DNA of 64,000 nucleotides from assembly GCA_903813345.2 (NCBI GenBank), contig CAIIXF020000001.1, positions 27,643,915 through 27,707,914 on the forward strand, written 5' to 3'. The notes under the pieces were generated by a model. That model worked only from the letters and a program-made list of their open reading frames with translations. It ran no database searches and was not told where the DNA came from. Positions within the stretch are counted from its first letter, which is position 1. Each line of letters opens with the position of its first letter. The stretch comes from Owenia fusiformis (taxonomy: Eukaryota; Annelida; Polychaeta; Sabellida; Oweniidae). Both the position numbers and the translations under genes were made by a program. Shown piece after piece: positions 23,701 to 37,077 of the stretch.

Positions 23701-26700
23701 CGCATGGGGAGTAGCTGCTGGGTGATCCTTGTTAAAATAAAACAAATAATCTTACCATGCAACACATAATAGTGCAACACATTTGCTGTAACAACATAAA
23801 TATAAGAACAGTTTCATATTGTTAATATTTATGCTCATTCTTGTATATAGGCATAGCTCCTTGGAGTACAAAGTTTTTGAATATGCAACATAATTGAAAG
23901 TCTAGGCACTTTTTTATTTTTGGCAATATTTTTATTTAAACTTACAAGATCTTGACTTCACCATATTTTACAAATATTACAGTTTTTCACATGGCAAAAC
24001 TGTTTGTTAATTTGATATTGATCAAAACACTTTACCTTTCCTACCCTGACATGGCTTGATACATTTGGCAATATTCATCCTACATTCTATAAAAAAGATA
24101 TTTGATATTGTATTCAAACCATTAACAACTTAAAATACAATGACTTTTATTTGCCTGATAATCTTAGTTTAATATTCAAGTCATACTTCAGAACTTCTAT
24201 AAATAGTTTTCAATGTCAGTAAGATTATTCTGAACAAGTCACTTTACATTGACAATTAGACAATAAACCATATAAAAGTTTATCATTTCGTCATATGAAC
24301 TGAACTTTTATGTCAGGACTTCACATGAATAGAAATACCCTATTGTCTCACAAATTACTTATACTTGTACATGTCAATGATGCATGAAGTACTATTAATG
24401 AGAAATATCAAAATGATGTCTGACATCTTTTTGAAATGTTATCTACATTTTGACATTTGAAATGTTAATTGTGAAGAGTTCATTTATGTGTATAGGAATA
24501 ACTCCATTGTTCTTTTGTAATAAATTTATTCAAAAATGTTTTGGTTTATGGGTATGGTAAATGATTCTACAGGAAAAGGATAGGTACGGATATGGTGAAC
24601 TTTTTTTGAACACACATTTCTCTTAAACCAGTCATCAAACAATTCTGAAAATTTTACACATTGTCAATTTAATGGTCATCTTTTGAATGGTAACAATATA
24701 ATTTAAATAAATATACATTTGTCTATATTGTTTTAGAAAACACATCAGACACTTCTTTTGTTCTTGGTATCATACATTCGGAATGAAGTGAAACATCTAT
24801 CCGAACCTCATTGGAACAAAATGACATAAACACAACGTGTATAGGTCTCTCAATATTGTAATTGTACAAAAGAAAGTTTGGTTGATTAAAAAAAGTATCT
24901 TGTTAATGAAATAAAAGGTTTATCTTAATTTTTATCTATTTTTGGGGTTTTTGTTTTAATTTTTTAAATACTTTTTCTTCAATCAACCAAAATTTCCTTT
25001 GTATAACTATAATAATGAGAGGTTTAAAAAATGTTGTAAATGCAATTTTGTTCCAACAAGCTTCGGAAAAATATTTTGTTTATTCTGAAGAATTGGTAAA
25101 AAAGAACAAAAAACAATTGCACTAGAAAATAAAAAATGTTAACAAAAACAGTTATATAAAATATACATAAATTATTTTCGCATTGAATTGTTGTCAATCA
25201 GTCAACATTACATGAAGGACCATGTTTTTTACAGAATTTTTTCAAAAATTGGTTTAAGAGAAAAACATTGTTGAATTCAGTTCACTATATCGATACCAAT
25301 CCTTTGAGAAAAATGGTGTTCATTAAAGCTTGATCAGAATCCCATTGGTCGGTTCAAATTGCATTTGTCCTAAACCAATGGTCTGAATTCTATTCATATA
25401 AATCCTTATTTCCCAAAATGTTATTTGTAATTAATAAAAAAGAAATATATTAGGGAGATACGAGTGGGTTTTGGACCAATGAAATTCAAACCATTGGGTT
25501 TTGGACGAGTGGGTTTCGGATCAACGGGATTCAGACTAATGGTGCGTCCTCTTAAATTTCTGTTATTGGCCCAAGTGGAATATATTGATTTGGTATTGAG
25601 GGGTATGTCGTGTTGAATTGAATTTATTTTTGTTTTGCAATAAATAAAATAAAGTGACATCACAACTTTGAACAACTCTGCAGTAAATGTGCCTTTGATT
25701 CTTGGATTGTTTCAAAAACATAGAAAGGTTAATAAAAATGTTACCTGGTTTATCAGTGCATTTAATGCTTCCTGATGGCATACACCTACACCTGTTACAG
25801 CTATCTTCCCGGCTCAGCCATTTAGGATCATTTGGCTTGTGCACTCCTCCAGTGGCATCTTTACATAGAACTTCCTTGCAACAGACAGTGTACCTGTTAT
25901 TACGTGCAACATTACATATATACCCCCGTGGACATGCTGACGTCTCATTTCCAGTTTTGCACATCTTCGGCACATAGTCATCTTCCATCAGCGGCTCACA
26001 ATTTCGAAGAATCTTATGCTGACAACATTCTGTTCTCTTGCGACGGATCTTACATGCAAATGAATTTGGACAATCCTCATTAGTTTTACAGTTGTTAATG
26101 TTCGGGTGTTTCAGTTGCCCATTTCCACACCTTAATTCCCCATCAGTTTGTCCTCCATGTGTTAAATAGGTTAAGAAATAACTAAAGAATGTTATCAGCA
26201 GCAGTTTCTTAGACATCTTATCCCAGGTCTCGGAGTCGATGTAAAGAATCTTAACAACTCTTCAGATTATTTTTTCAAAAGGAGCTTTATGTTAATTTGA
26301 TTGTCACATTGTGAATATTCATCTTTCAGAATTTATGATGAACATCTCTTTATTGAAAATAATCAAATGTTCAGAGTAAAAGAAATTATTTGTTTAATGT
26401 TACTTGTTAATGATTGCTAATGTAATTCTAGCACGATCAAATATTCCAATTATAGCCACAATAGAGAAACATTGCTATAGTTACTTTGATTTGCAGGAAG
26501 AATGATTATTGATATAGCCCTTTGTAGTTGACATAACAGATAGTATCTTTATAATTAAAACAATGACATAAGAACACTCTTCTAAATGTGATATACTCAG
26601 AGGGATGGTGTCAAAAGGATGACCATTTTGGAAAATTGATGATAATTCGTTATTGTTTGCCCAATTCCCCTCCTCATATGAAATAAAATTCTCATTTGTC

Positions 26701-29700
26701 TTTTTTTTGTATTGTATTTTGTTAACTGCCATATTTTGGCGAGCATTGGTATATTTCCATATTTTACATATTTACACTCAAAGACAGAGCCAGAAACCTC
26801 TCCTTGGAGGAACCACAGTTTTTTTCTGTGTACCGATACACAGACTTACAAGTAGTCAAACAAACAGAATTACATAATGCACTAACAAAGTCTGAACAGG
26901 GAATCAAGCCCGGGACCCGATAGTGGTAACCTTGGCTTTGCCAATGAGCCATAGCGGGTACGTGGTCTTGTAATTTTCAAATCATAACGTTTTGATGTCA
27001 CCACCAAAAAGACTTGCTTCAAATTGATCAATTTTTTTCAAAATCATCTACTCGTTCTCAGAAATTCAAATGTGACTTTAGATTAAACTAATAATATTGT
27101 GAGCAGATAGGTGGTGATCGACCATCCTCCAATCACAGGGCTTCAAAATCCAGAATACTTCTTTCTTTTTTCCCCTGTGATAAACAGTTAGCATTTCCCC
27201 GATTAAGAACTCGCAATCTGATTGGCTGTCGCAACACTGCGACAGAAATCATATATAAGTCATTGCGCATAATTAGATCACGTGATTCAGTTTAATCGGG
27301 CGCTTACAAATTGGTTATAGCAGGGGGAAGAAGGAGGTACGGATTCTGGATACCTGCTTAGATGGTGACATTATGTCATGTTAATGCCTTGTTTATTAAT
27401 GAATTTACCAATACTCCATCTTAAAAGAAATCAAATTTGTTCTTGTATAGCATTATTTTGGACCCTGTAGTATTTCAAAAGACAGTATTTGTCTTAATAA
27501 TAACAATAGGATTTTTTGCAAAAAAATGAAGATTCATTTTAATAAATGCTAAGCCTCCTTGCTTAAATCTTCTCAAAGTGTATTAAAAGTATTCCTTATG
27601 TTATCTTGTAGATCTGCGTGTTGTGAAATGAACATAAAACAATACAGCTAATTTCATGTTGTGCGTATATGATTGATTTATCGATTTATATTATTAAATT
27701 CACGACTCAGGGTATAGAACTAAATACTTGCTTGTAAGCACCCTTTTTGTAGACATATTACACTTATTATTAAGTAACTGGGCCCATTCAAGAAATATGT
27801 CTGATTTATTTAAGATTAATCAGGTCTGTAGTCAGCCAAAGGTTAATTTTTCAAAAATCTACCCACCGAAGGTTATTGAATAAATTTTCATAATGTAATA
27901 ATTGATTTATTGTTTTACAGTTAACATATCAATATTGATTAAGGGGCCAGGTCAAAACATTTATGTTTGTCAAAAAACATAATTAATTTATTTAGGTCTT
28001 GTCCCCCCTCCCCCTTCTAATGAAAGTCAAAATGTTGATGAGATTTTTCTTTGTTGATGAAATTTCCACTGATAATTTGCTTCATTTATTATCCCTTTTG
28101 TATCACCATCCAAACTAGTCATATACTTGTCTACAAATTTTTGGGAGTTAAAATGTTCCTAACAGATTTGGTTGGACCTTTTGCTTTTTTAATGGGCAAC
28201 GCCATTTTGAAAATACCAGGATGTATTATATACAATGAATGAAAACTGAATGCAAAAATTGCAAAAGACGAAACACTGGGAAACTAAAAATCTACCCCCT
28301 CACCCTAAACGTAACTTATTAATTACATTTTTTGATGGACATTGATGTTTTGACGCAGCCCCTAATGAAGATGTATTGATGTTATCTTAGGTACAGATAA
28401 TGTTGAAACATAGCCCATTCTTCTTAAAGACAATATTCCTTTGTTCATTTTTAAGATATGAAAAGATCATAAAAATGTACTGGTTTTATGCAAGATAATT
28501 TTATGTTCAACAAATAACGTAATTAAAGTGTTTTGTTTTCATCAATTAAAACACTACTTATTGTAGAAAGACCATTTACTCCAGGAACTAGGCTTATGAT
28601 GTATTTTTATAATAAGTAAATAACCCTTATTTATTGTTCTGCTAATAGATTTAATTGGAAAAAATAAAGTCAGTGTCACCGCTAACTTCATAACCTTTTT
28701 CTACGAATGTTGAGCATTGAAATGTCGTGAAATATGAGTAAAATAAATTAGTGATATGTTCCTATAAATATGTGAGCAAGAATGTTGGTGGTTTTAAAAA
28801 TCATCTTGGCCCCCTGACTTCAGAATACCTTCTATAATATTTACGGTATGTGAGCATTTATGTATTTTTAGGGTATTTGAGAATGTGGCTTCATATTGTG
28901 ATCGCTTCAACAATTTGATTCCTGTTGCATTTGTGCTTGGATTCTATGTATCAATCGTGGTCTCGCGTTGGTGGGAGCAGTTCAACTGTATACCATGGCC
29001 TGACAGGTAAAGCTTCAAATAAAAAAATTATCAGTTTAAAATGATTCATTAATTTACTGATATCATTTGTACATTGCAATGTATTGCATTGATTAAACGT
29101 TTGAAATAAAGAAATTATTTAAGTCAAATAATAGGATTTAGAACCATGTATTGCAAAGATGTTATTAATTCATCATTATCTTTATGCATGAATTTATTTA
29201 TATGTTAGTACATGTACTTTTATATGTATCACTTTTTTAAAAATATTATTAGAATTGATATCCGTCACCATTTGATTTTGTAAGAAATGAATACATATAT
29301 TTTATAGGTCAGCCTTGTTTGTGTCTGCTAACATCCATGATATGTGCCGTGATGATCAGAGAAGTCGACTTTTGCGTCGTACCATTATGCGCTACCTCAA
29401 CCTCTCATATGTTTTCACCTTGTCATGTATAAGTACCTCTGTCAAGAAAAGATTCCCCACCATGGATCATATCACGGAGGCTGGTATGCTCACTTAAACT
29501 TATACCTTGCTGTATTGCTTACTATCAAATGTATTTTTCATTATGTGTTCATCATACCTAAAAGATGTGCGACATTGTTGTCAGCTTGGAAAAATATCGG
29601 CATCCCGCTTTTCTTGTTTGCACATTATTTTTAGGTACAATATTTTTCATCATGTACATTGTTAATTCTGAATAAAATTCAATTGGAATTTAAAAATTAT

Positions 29701-32700
29701 TATAACCAAACGGTTAAGAACTTTTGGTTGAACCTGCGTGGAAGTGTACTCTATACCTCAGCTGTCAGCTTATCCGACAAATAGGTCAAAATTGACACAT
29801 TGATCTCGAATCAATAATGTTAGATAGATCATATTACAGTGTATCATCTAAGGTATGAAATGGCCAGATATTTAAACCTTTTTATCGATACCGGACGACC
29901 TTATTGGGGAATGGTTGATTTTGTGATTTTCCCAACTACTGTAGTCTAAAAACATGAATTTAACCCAAAAGAAATGTTTTTACTCCCATCGCCATTGATC
30001 ATTTCGTATTCTGCATCTTTATTTTTACCCATAAAATTTTAATATATGGTTCTCATCCATAAATTCAGTGTTTTTTAATTCCAGGATTCCTTCTACCAAA
30101 TGAACAGGTTGTGATTGAAAATATTAAGACACCTTTCTCCAAGTATTTTGTTCCACTTGTCTGGGCCACAAGTCTTGTCACACGTGCTCGTAAGGAAGGA
30201 CGCATAAAAGATGACTTTGCTGTGAACACTCTTATTGCAGTAAGTCACATTTTGAGGTGTTCAGAGCTTTCATATTTACATATTTTTGTTCATATTTACA
30301 GGTTTTACCGAAAATTTCAGTGAAAAATGTCTAGACTTCTGAACCATAATTCAACATGTAAATAGAAATACTCTCTAGACCCAAGAGTTCATTTTTTGTC
30401 ATTCCTTTGACTAATATTATAATATACAGAAAAGCATGGCTGTTCTCTGCTTACATTACAGTTGTACATCCTTTTCTCAATGTTGTAGGAAATCAATGAA
30501 TACAGAGGTAAACTTGGGACCCTGTTCAACTATGACTGGATTAGTGTACCCCTTGTATATACACAGGTATTTGCCACTCTAAGCAGTTGTTTTTTGGCTC
30601 ACTTGGTGGACAAATGGAATGACCAAGTCATCTTTTCAAACTGTTCATTGTTTTACAAACTTCTCATTCTCTTTAATTCTGCACTAGTCGTGTTTCATCA
30701 TATCACAAATTGAAAATATCAATTACACGGATTTTGAAAAAATATGCTGAACATAAAAAACAATTCCAAACAACACTTCTTTATAATCACATAAATAAGT
30801 CATCAGCTGAACCTTTTGGAGGGTGTATGTAAAACCATTAATCATCAGAAAATTAAACCATGATGTACATATTTGTAATAACTGATTCGTCCCCTTTCAT
30901 GCCTTTAGGTGGTCACTTTGGCAGTATACACATTCTTCCTCTCGTGTTTGATTGGACGACAGTTCCTGCAGCCTGAGGATAAGTTCCAGTCAGTTCCAGT
31001 AGATATGTATGTTCCAGTCTTCACATTCCTTCAGTTTCTGTTCTACATTGGCTGGCTCAAAGTAAGTACACATGCACTGAACTGACTGACTTATTGGAAA
31101 AGAAAAAGATCACCACCAATAAATGGCAACATTCCGTTAAAGCATTGAATAACATGTAGATATTTCTTCATAAATCTAAAACATATATGGAGCTAATCAT
31201 ACCAAACACAATATGAGATTTTATCTTTCTTCATGTAAGTACACAATTATGTCTAGACATTTGGTGGTTAGATTTTCATAATTATTTTTGTTATGGAGCA
31301 ATATGTGAATTTTCTCTATGTCAACAGAAAGTGACTATGTCAACAGAAAGTGACAACAAATTCATAAATATTATACTTTGCCAACGAGAGTTTCATTGAG
31401 CCCATGAATAAAAATATGTTTTGTAAATTCAGGACCCTCAGTGTTATAGCTCATCTATAGCATTTAAATTCTCTAAAATACATGAGGAATTGTCTCATCT
31501 TGAGGCGACATCTATACTGATGAATCATTGAAAATTAATACTCATATGTACCAAATAACAATTTTAATGGGTTACTGCCATTTTCAGGTTGCTGAAACTC
31601 TTGTTAATCCATTTGGTGAAGATGATGATGATTTTGACATGAATGGCGTCATTGACAGAAATATCCAGGTAATTTAACTAAACATTTCACCTCGTATTAA
31701 TTATTTGTTCATTTTCCTCTACTGTGCTGGTAGTCTTTAGGAACAAACCACAAATTAATGTATCTTGCAGTCCAAGCAATTCTAAATTTTAGTTCAATTC
31801 ATTTAAGTTACTTTTTGTAGCATTTGTCTCTGACTATGACAGCCTTACTCAATTATGGCACAGATCCATTTTTATATAGAGGTGTCTGAATTTCCTATTT
31901 GTTACTTTTACAGCCTTTATAAAATATACAGCACAAGTTCATGTGCTTTTTGGCTACTTATAAGGGGGCCACTTTTAGCATATCGTCATGGACAGTTATT
32001 TAACCTCTTGAATCCCAGGTTCTAAAAAGGTTGAAACCAGATAATTTTTCATTTTTGCCAGCTTTTGACATTTTACTACATACATATACAACAGGCGATG
32101 TTCAATGTAGTAAAATTAGACGGCAGAGATCATTTCTAGACATTTTAAAACAATTTTTGTGTACATTGGATAAAAATTGTTCAAATAAGAGCAATTTTAG
32201 TGAAAAATTTTGTGACGAATTATCTCGTCACTCTGGGTTACAAGGTCATTTCTGAGGTGACGAGAAATCTCGTCACTCTGGGTAGTCAAAAGGTTAAATA
32301 GTATAGACTCCCCATTAGACAGACTAGATATTTTTTGTTGTATATTGTAGGTATCATACCTGGTAGTTGATGAGATGCACTCAGAGCACCCAGAATTGAT
32401 AAAGGACCAGTACTGGGATGACGTTGACTTTGAACTTCCATACACAAAGGCTGCTGAGGAGTTCAAGGGTGATCTTCATATGGGATCTGCTGTTGATATT
32501 GTGTAAGTCTCTAGCCTTAAAGTCTTTATATACCCACATATTACCCAGACTGGCAGGCATAATTATCAGTCACAGAATGTCTCACTAAAATGGCTCCAAC
32601 TTTGACAATTTGTTTTCAATTTATACAAAATTCATGTAGGTATAAAGAGTGTGTAATTTTCCTATATTATGTGACATTACCAAAAATTAACATTGCATAT

Positions 32701-35016
32701 TAAGATAGCAATATAGCAAAGGTATGTTAAATGTAAAAATGAAAAATCACCTGGTATTCAAGCAGTTTCATAAATACTTAAATTGAAAAAAGTTATTTTT
32801 TGATAATGGATTATAGTAAAACCACTGACTTTGGCACCTAGCAAAAAGAGCCCAAAGTCTGTCTTGTTTACCTCAGAATAGGGATATGAGAGAACATATT
32901 CTTCTAATTTACGATACTGATAAATTGTTTTCAGGGTGTCACCAAGGCAAGCAGAGATAGTTCCAACGCTGAGTTCCATAAAAGAAATTGACATCGATGA
33001 TAACTTCATAACACCTACCTCAGATGAGGATGTTCGAATCAGCATGGTGCCACAGAGAAAACAGCATACACCAGCCTCTCCTGCTTCAATGAAGAGTTCT
33101 GTCAAGAGCTCATTTGCAACGTCAGTTAAATCAAGTTTCCGTAATCTGCGCAAGAAACCAAATCATCCCAAGAACTCATTGCGGGTGCTGAGAATTCGCT
33201 CTAAATCTCATGGTAATTTCTAAGTTTCTAGTACTTGGATGCATGCCATTTGATTCACAAAAATGCTTACCATCTCACTATTGGTTTACATTCATTAAAT
33301 TCTTACTTTTCCAATTCCAAAATAAAGTATTTTGACCTATAATGTAAATATTCTATTGAAATAGCTCTAATCTCACTTTGCCAGAATTGCAAGTACCTTG
33401 CCTGCATATTATGTTAACACCTACATGAAATTATGTATGTCTTACAGTCACATAATCTGTATGCAATATTTTGATGGCACATTCCATATTTTTCTGTTCA
33501 GGCACAGGTAGCCAGAATTCTGTGTCGAACAGTGAGCCACATGCAAGCCCCAGTACAACAGCTAGATCACTCAACCAGGACAGTCACTTGGTGAGATACT
33601 GTAATCATTTTCTTTAAATAGATATTTGAATTATTAGGGGGGGGGGGGTATTTCTCATCTCTAGATTTTGTAAAGCCCCTTATATCTCTAATTTTGAAGG
33701 CTCCTCTGTGCTACGACAATAGTCCCTTGAACCAGTAAAACTGATGAGTGAAATGATACAAATAATACCACAATCAAATTGACAAATGAATATAATGAGT
33801 GAATTGAAGAATTTATTGTCTATTTGTTTCTTGTCACGAAGATGAAAATGTGTTTATTATTATAAACTTAAATGGCCAATTAATTGTAGGATTCAACAGA
33901 TAAAAATTAATAGGTAATATTTAGAAGCTCTGATTTACGTTATGAATTTCAATGGGCTTGAGGTTGCTGGAATTTAATTCTAATATTCTATATTCACACA
34001 TACCAAGCCATTTTCTGACCAATCAGAGCGCTGTTCAGGCATGCATTATTTGAAATGCTGGTGCAACTTGCAAAATGTTTTGCAGTAACAGTTGAATCAT
34101 GCAATCATGCATTTATGCTTGCCCAAACACTTGCCCTATTGCCTTCTGTTTAACTGTGCATGTAATTGAACATAATGCATTATTTCTAGTATGAAAAGGT
34201 TCTTGTGTATTAAAATCTGTAAGAGTAAATTGATATAGCATTTAGCCTTTATTGTACTGAACACATTGTGCATCTTTTTTATTTATTTTACCATTTGTAG
34301 CCATATGCTTATTAGATGTATCTGTTGGATTTTAGAGTATGAAAAAATCCCTAACCTGGCTTGTATACTAACTGCATGTTGTTTGTGTTTATCCACTCCA
34401 GGAGGACATATTTAACATGTCAGATATTGACACGGAGGAAATCATTTACAAACCTATGAATCGCAGTCTGCCACCTAGTGGTGAACCTAATGGGGAACAT
34501 ACTTCCACTTGGCTGAAGCATCATCTGAAATCCCAGCATTCCCAAGATGATAGCCTCAAACCTGGGACATCACAGAATAGTCTCAAACCAGGGAACTTTG
34601 AGGAAAAGAAGAAAAGCCCAAGTGATGGAGCTAAAATTAAGTCTGTGGGTAAATCTGTGGGGAACAGCGTGCAGTCTGGTATAGATGAAGTGGATAAGGA
34701 GGATCATACGTCATCTGGTACTATAACAGATAACCAAGGTGTCACTGCATCCATCGGGGCTCTGTTAAATGGGGAAGGAGGGAATAATGTTGAAGGGGGA
34801 GAAGTTAATGGAGAGGGGGGAGCTGGGCATAGTAAGGGAGGGGCATACAGGAAGGGAGGACCTTATGGGGGAAGAGGAGCTATTGAGGATGGCAAGCCCC
34901 AAGAGGCTAGCTCCCCAATAGACTGGAATGATCCTATATTGGAGCGCTCTGTATCCCAGATTGAACAAGTGAACCCAGGTGGAGTGAAGTCTCAACTGGG
35001 AAACAATGTTGCATAA
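20718..35016 (+). CDS. BEST: Bestrophin family Ca2+-activated chloride channel, complete
   Basis: Pentameric plasma-membrane anion channel gated by calcium. Exons: 20718-20785, 21285-21395, 28872-29006, 29308-29483, 30085-30239, 30489-30566, 30909-31061, 31588-31668, 32351-32502, 32935-33212, 33502-33590, 34402-35016. They sum to 2,091 bases (696 residues) with unbroken phase. The start opens [15 protein letters not shown], the family N-terminus. Neck residues I76, F80 and F84 fall at the same numbers as in human BEST1, and the calcium-clasp run FGEDDDDFD is at 301-309, three residues off. Also visible: [28 protein letters not shown]. Residues from about 370 on are a low-complexity serine-, glycine- and EGG-rich cytosolic tail that differs between paralogues. 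Intron 2 (7.5 kb) contains the protease gene on the other strand. Paralogue identity (BEST1-4) cannot be assigned. Confidence 0.96.
21645..21955. repeat. Two-unit tandem duplication, ~150 bp
   Basis: Two diverged units, each with CTGCTCAAGAAGGAATTTTC or a close variant, then AATGGCCGCCATTTTT(C/T)GT and a block ending GATGGATTTGGTTC or AATGGATTTGGTTC. They lie in bestrophin intron 2. Confidence 0.75.
22200..22205 (-). promoter_or_regulatory. Candidate polyadenylation signal of the protease gene
   Basis: AATAAA on the minus strand, about 235 bases after the protease stop codon. No cleavage evidence. Confidence 0.35.
22438..26216 (-). CDS. Secreted multidomain serine protease, S1 elastase-like
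   Basis: Exons in transcript order: 26216-25745, 24086-24036, 23727-22968, 22807-22438; phase is continuous, 550 residues. Signal peptide at about 1-21 ([15 protein letters not shown]). Two cysteine-rich EB/lustrin-like modules follow at about 30-65 and 73-113. A pacifastin-like motif at about 118-159 has the pattern C-N-x-C-x-C-x3-G-x3-C-T-x4-C ([15 protein letters not shown]). A thrombospondin-type-1-like stretch covers about 176-223. The trypsin-fold domain begins at ILGGE (240), after an Arg that fits zymogen cleavage. Catalytic residues are H278 (TAGHC), D335 (DNDIAI) and S436 (GDSGGP). The S1 pocket has Ala430, Gly458 and Thr466 at chymotrypsin positions 189, 216 and 226; the missing Asp189 and the Thr226 argue for elastase-like, not trypsin-like, specificity. 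A second thrombospondin repeat ([10 protein letters not shown]) ends the protein. Substrate unknown; immunity or matrix roles are guesses. Confidence 0.9.
24600..25270. repeat. Degenerate foldback in protease intron 1
   Basis: Left-arm blocks TCTCTTAAACCAGTCATC, GAACCTCATTGGAACAAAA and AAAGTTTGGTTGATTAAAAA have complements in reverse order between about 24945 and 25265. Spacing differs, so it is an old or decayed palindrome centred near 24940. Confidence 0.6.
26860..26965 (-). mobile_element. tRNA-like fragment, possible SINE head
   Basis: On the minus strand TGGCTCATTGG matches an RNA polymerase III A box and GGGCTTGATTCCC a weak B box, about 30 bases apart. A tRNA cloverleaf with proper acceptor stem cannot be drawn. 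Probably a decayed tRNA-derived SINE head. Confidence 0.4.
32004..32293. mobile_element. piggyBac-like MITE in a bestrophin intron
   Basis: TTAA borders (32000-32003 and 32294-32297) flank inverted ends: CCTCTTGAATCCCAG on the left and, on the minus strand, CCTTTTGACTACCCAGAG on the right. TTAA target plus CCT-beginning ends is typical of piggyBac-type elements. Near the right end are tandem copies of a TCTCGTCACTCTGGG motif. 290 bp, noncoding. Confidence 0.72.
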
Positions 35017-35728
35017 TATAACAGATATTCAGAGGTCTATTCCTTGAAATTACCATAAAGTATTACTCCTGGAATTCAGTTGTCTTTTACAATGTTACAA
35101 ATGTAGAGAGAATTTCATTCTGGAAGCATCATTTATATTTTCAAGAATAGACCTTCTGATTTGCCTATGTGATGTCATAAACCATATCACCTCTTATATT
35201 TCCAATAGCAGACAACAGCTTAATGTTTTACATGGACAGAATTTAGATATTTGCTTGACAGAATTGAATATATGCTGAAACTATCAGTTGGTCTCTAGTT
35301 ATCGGATACTCAGATATCATAGCAATGTATATTGGACAATAGTTGATGTCACTATGTGGTTGTGATGAATTTTGAAACAATGTGCACTAAAATACTATTG
35401 CACTGTTCTCCTCCAAAGCATCAGAGGAACAGTGTGCAGAAAGTTATTGAAAATATCTATGTACCTTGCCAAAAAGGTGATATATTCTGATATTTTGACA
35501 AAAAGCGATAAAATTAGGATGAAGTATCCTGTTGGTTAGATCACTTTTGGGTATCATGTATATGTAGTTGCTTTTTTGCCTCCGATAAAAAGTGATTGAT
35601 TCGCAGTGTTTGTAAAGAAACAATAATGTCAATTGAATGTGTATGAGTGTTGTATAGTATTTTGTAAATCACTGCTCAAGTTCACAAAAGCTGGCGTTTT
35701 CATGGCAAAACGTAAGATAGTGTATTCC

Positions 35729-36011
35729 ATACCTAAAGGTTCTAGGTAAATAATGAGCGGGAATATATACTGTATCTAGGGATCTATCACTGAGGAGCGG
35801 GACGGGGTGGATACAGCCTGTATCCATCCCGGTCCCGCTCCCAAAAAGCGAACTCGATTTACGTTCATTTTTCCTACGTATACAAAAAATAAAGATTATA
35901 TTTCAACTTTTCATTGATCTGCTAAGACTAAGAAAAAGCGTATTTTTGAATTTTGGAACTTTATAAGACAATATTGATATATAAGAATATACCTAGAACC
36001 TTAGTAGGTAT
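35729..36011. mobile_element. Inverted-repeat element with internal GC hairpin
   Basis: Ends CCATACCTAAAGGTTCTAGG and, on the minus strand, CCATACCTACTAAGGTTCTA are inverted. Inside, 35794-35841 is a near-perfect hairpin with arms GAGCGGGAC and TGGATACAG. Noncoding, probably within or just after the bestrophin 3' UTR. Confidence 0.65.
35888..35893 (+). promoter_or_regulatory. Candidate bestrophin polyadenylation signal
   Basis: AATAAA 870 bases after the stop codon. Others occur further on (for example near 37848), so the true site is open. Confidence 0.3.
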
Positions 36012-37042
36012 GGCATACACCTGTTATGTACGGTCGACGGTTTGGATACGGGACCGAGTGATATACTTATATTTCCCAACAGATAAACCCTGTATCCAAA
36101 ACCTCGCAGTACATAACCCTTATGTATGAAATGTGTATCACTGTATGGCTTTAAAACTTGGAATTATATTCCATAAACATCCTCCGGGTACAGGGCTCTA
36201 AAATCACCCTTTCTTCTCTGTGATCACCAGTTTGAAATAACTGGAGAGGAGGAACATATTTTGTAAACCAGTGCTCTGAGGGATGTTCTACAAATTGCCG
36301 TTATTTGAAATTATGAATGTATTAGTATTTATTGAATGCGTCTCGTAATAATATCTACATGTGTATTGATGCCTTTGTGCCAGCTGCTGATATATAAACA
36401 GTTGTATGAGTATTTATGAGTGAATGTTGCATAAAACAAACATATTGTGTTGTCATGGAGATCACTGTGGACTTACTGGTGTACCAAAATGGACAAAATC
36501 AAAATATCTTGGCAAATTAGAAAGCATATATAAGTAATTTAACTGAGGTGTATGATGACTCTTTAGTCTACACTGACCGAAGATGTAGGGGGTTATAATA
36601 CAGCCCCCAGAAATTTTTGAAAAACCTCAAATTCTCAGGGAATGAAGAGATTGTATCAAAATATTTATCAGTATGCAAAAAGTAAATTTTGGATATTGTA
36701 AATGAGTAAATTGTAGTCTTAGTGAGGATGGGCGTAATCGGTGCTGTCAGTCAGTAACTTCGCCAAAATTTCACAGAAAAAAGATTAATACAGACATTTT
36801 TGCAATTGAAACCTTGAAAATGAAGACATATGGTAGTGTTATTTCGTTTTTAACTCAATTTTCAGCTCAATCTTTTTTATACATGTTCCCAGGGCCTATG
36901 AGAGGGGTATTTCCAAGTTGAATTTAACTTGGTCATTTAGCAAACATTGATAATTTAGACGATCTCCTAATAGTTATTTCCCAATAGTTATTTCCTGAGT
37001 GCAATTCAGTATTCTCTCACAGAATTTCAGATCTCAGTGGAT

Positions 37043-37077
37043 CCATGGGCTTTCAATTACTAGTTGAAAGCCCATGG
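37043..37077. repeat. Spaced palindrome, 14 bp arms
   Basis: Arms CCATGGGCTTTCAA and complement separated by seven bases. Same arm as the perfect palindrome at 16403-16428. Confidence 0.75.

Noticed and set aside
25563-25744. Extension of protease exon 1 past 25745
   Set aside because: A GTAAC donor there joins in phase to a conserved cysteine exon at 24086; the extension is low-complexity.
34765-34995. Minus-strand frame opposite the bestrophin tail
   Set aside because: Shadow of the Gly/Glu-rich coding exon.
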